Shown: one piece after another, positions 63,361 through 64,000 of the stretch
Numbering within the stretch: the stretch's first letter is position 1
How the letters are laid out: every line of letters begins with the position of its first letter
Assembly: GCF_025499515.1 (NCBI RefSeq)
Contig: NZ_JAMKFA010000001.1
Location: forward strand, 1 to 64,000
Origin: Flavobacterium odoriferum
Lineage (GTDB): Bacteria; Bacteroidota; Bacteroidia; Flavobacteriales; Flavobacteriaceae
Direction: 5' to 3'
DNA: 64,000 nucleotides
Position numbers and translations under genes: made by a program
Notes under the pieces: generated by a model
Told to the model about the DNA's origin: nothing
Database searches by the model: none
The model's input: the letters and a program-made list of their open reading frames with translations, nothing else

Positions 63361-63753
63361 ATGAGAAATTTAACCAAACATAAGTCATTGTTTTTCTTAT
63401 TAGTATGTACTCTATATGGCATTAATAGCTATTCACAAGAAGGAAGAACAACACTTTCTCAAGATTTGAAAATAGAGCAATTATTAAAAGAAAAAAGAAA
63501 AATTAATCAAAATATTTCTACAAATGAATCGTATAAAATTCAAATATTTTATGGGAATAGTGACGATTCGAAAAAGAAATTGCAAGAATTTAGAAGGGAA
63601 TTTAAAGAAATTGATGGCACTATAGTGTATACAAATCCGAACTTTAAAGTTTGGGTTGGAAACTTTGAAACTCGACTAGAAGTAGAAAAAGCGATGTTAG
63701 AAATTAAAAAAAAATATCCGACTGCTTTACTTATCAAACCTTCAAAACAATAA
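63361..63753 (+). CDS. SPOR domain periplasmic protein
   Basis: A 130-residue protein with a signal peptide (through INSYSQ, about residue 25), a short helical spacer and a C-terminal SPOR domain (about 56-128). The SPOR pattern is YKIQIFYGNSDDSKKKLQEF, then TIVYTNPNFKVWVGNFETRL and a final AMLEIKKKYPTALLIKPSK. SPOR domains bind denuded glycan strands of peptidoglycan, often at division sites (family knowledge). No enzymatic domain is attached. The gene is divergent from the act operon and convergent with infB across a strong hairpin. Confidence 0.9.
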   Translation: MRNLTKHKSLFFLLVCTLYGINSYSQEGRTTLSQDLKIEQLLKEKRKINQNISTNESYKIQIFYGNSDDSKKKLQEFRREFKEIDGTIVYTNPNFKVWVGNFETRLEVEKAMLEIKKKYPTALLIKPSKQ

Positions 63754-63764
63754 ATTTTAGACAT

Positions 63765-63796
63765 AAAAAAAGCCTTGCAATTGCAAGGCTTTTTTT
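63765..63796. terminator. Bidirectional rho-independent terminator
   Basis: A perfect palindrome AGCCTTGCAATTGCAAGGCT (63771-63790) with an A tract before and a T tract after. It serves the SPOR gene and the convergent infB. Confidence 0.9.
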
Positions 63797-63813
63797 ATGA
63801 TTGAAACTATTAA

Positions 63814-64000
63814 TTACTTCAATTTTTTCTTTACTTCAACTTCTTGGAAAGCTTCGATTAAATCGTACTCTTTAATATCATTGTAGTTTTTAATCTGCAT
63901 ACCACAATCGTATCCTTTAGAAACTTCTTTAACATCATCTTTGAAACGTTTTAAAGTAGCTAATTCACCAGTATAGATTACAACACCTTCTCTGATTAAA
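63814..64000 (-). CDS. infB: Translation initiation factor IF-2, C-terminal end (partial)
   Basis: The minus-strand frame is open from the right window edge to a TAA at 63814, giving about 62 residues. They read [40 protein letters not shown] and [15 protein letters not shown]. This is the conserved C-terminal domain C2 of IF-2, which binds initiator formyl-Met-tRNA; the segments [11 protein letters not shown] and [11 protein letters not shown] are typical. The GTPase part lies outside the window. The gene ends at the bidirectional terminator shared with the SPOR gene. Confidence 0.93.
   Translation of the reverse strand, partial: LIREGVVIYTGELATLKRFKDDVKEVSKGYDCGMQIKNYNDIKEYDLIEAFQEVEVKKKLK

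Overview
This window is AT-rich (roughly one third G+C by eye) and comes from a member of the Flavobacteriaceae, most probably Flavobacterium. The evidence is the gene content: SprA and a RemB-like protein of gliding and type IX secretion (T9SS), T9SS type A and type B cargo, alternative complex III with its cytochrome oxidase, DUF4403, and a repeated TAnnTTTG promoter element of the Bacteroidota kind. Nearly all genes are on the minus strand. No rRNA, tRNA, CRISPR array, transposase or prophage was seen, and no gene-free stretch exceeds 300 bases.

Layout. 1-1664: N-terminal part of a secreted choice-of-anchor L protein that runs off the left edge. 1773-11223: housekeeping and transport (NifU-like protein with a duplicated N-domain, phosphate transporter, dodecin, MscS channel, TsaB, an adaptor/TolC efflux pair without a pump gene, a DUF4403 lipoprotein). 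11257-16365: a cytochrome oxidase assembly and subunit operon (heme O synthase, two subunit III proteins, subunit IV, a cysteine-free thioredoxin-fold protein, SCO, DUF420, a small membrane protein). 16504-22716: two hypothetical envelope genes, one frameshifted, then a RemB-like protein, DeoC, two TonB proteins and VanZ. 22670-33245: gcvH, the very large sprA, ruvA and malic enzyme. 33368-46307: an accessory surface region with a T9SS type B protein, two lipocalin-like lipoproteins, a 2304-residue RHS protein with a cysteine-peptidase-like tip and a candidate immunity gene, and a small T9SS type A partner. 46341-49252: a frameshifted LuxR-type response regulator, an XRE regulator with repeated operator-like sites, a hypothetical protein and a DUF808 protein. 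49356-51730: queG and ruvB, with a four-helix-bundle gene between them. 51806-63145: alternative complex III (actA-F) with coxB-coxA. 63361-63753: a SPOR protein. 63814-64000: the 3' end of infB.

How they work together: ActA-F oxidises quinol and passes electrons to CoxBA. CyoE, SCO, DUF420 and the subunit III/IV genes 35 kb away complete and assemble the oxidase. SprA exports the T9SS type A and B cargo found here. The TonB proteins energise outer-membrane transport.

The most unusual structure is at 50261-50706. A four-helix-bundle gene is tightly bracketed by 30-base inverted arms (27/30 identical) made of degenerate 7-base units, inserted between ruvB and queG. Three further 7-base-unit arrays of different sequence occur elsewhere: two inside the N-terminal codons of a small oxidase-operon gene and one at the oxidase operon promoter. 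Second in interest is the RHS toxin with its candidate immunity gene, a 53-base palindrome and a broken regulator upstream.
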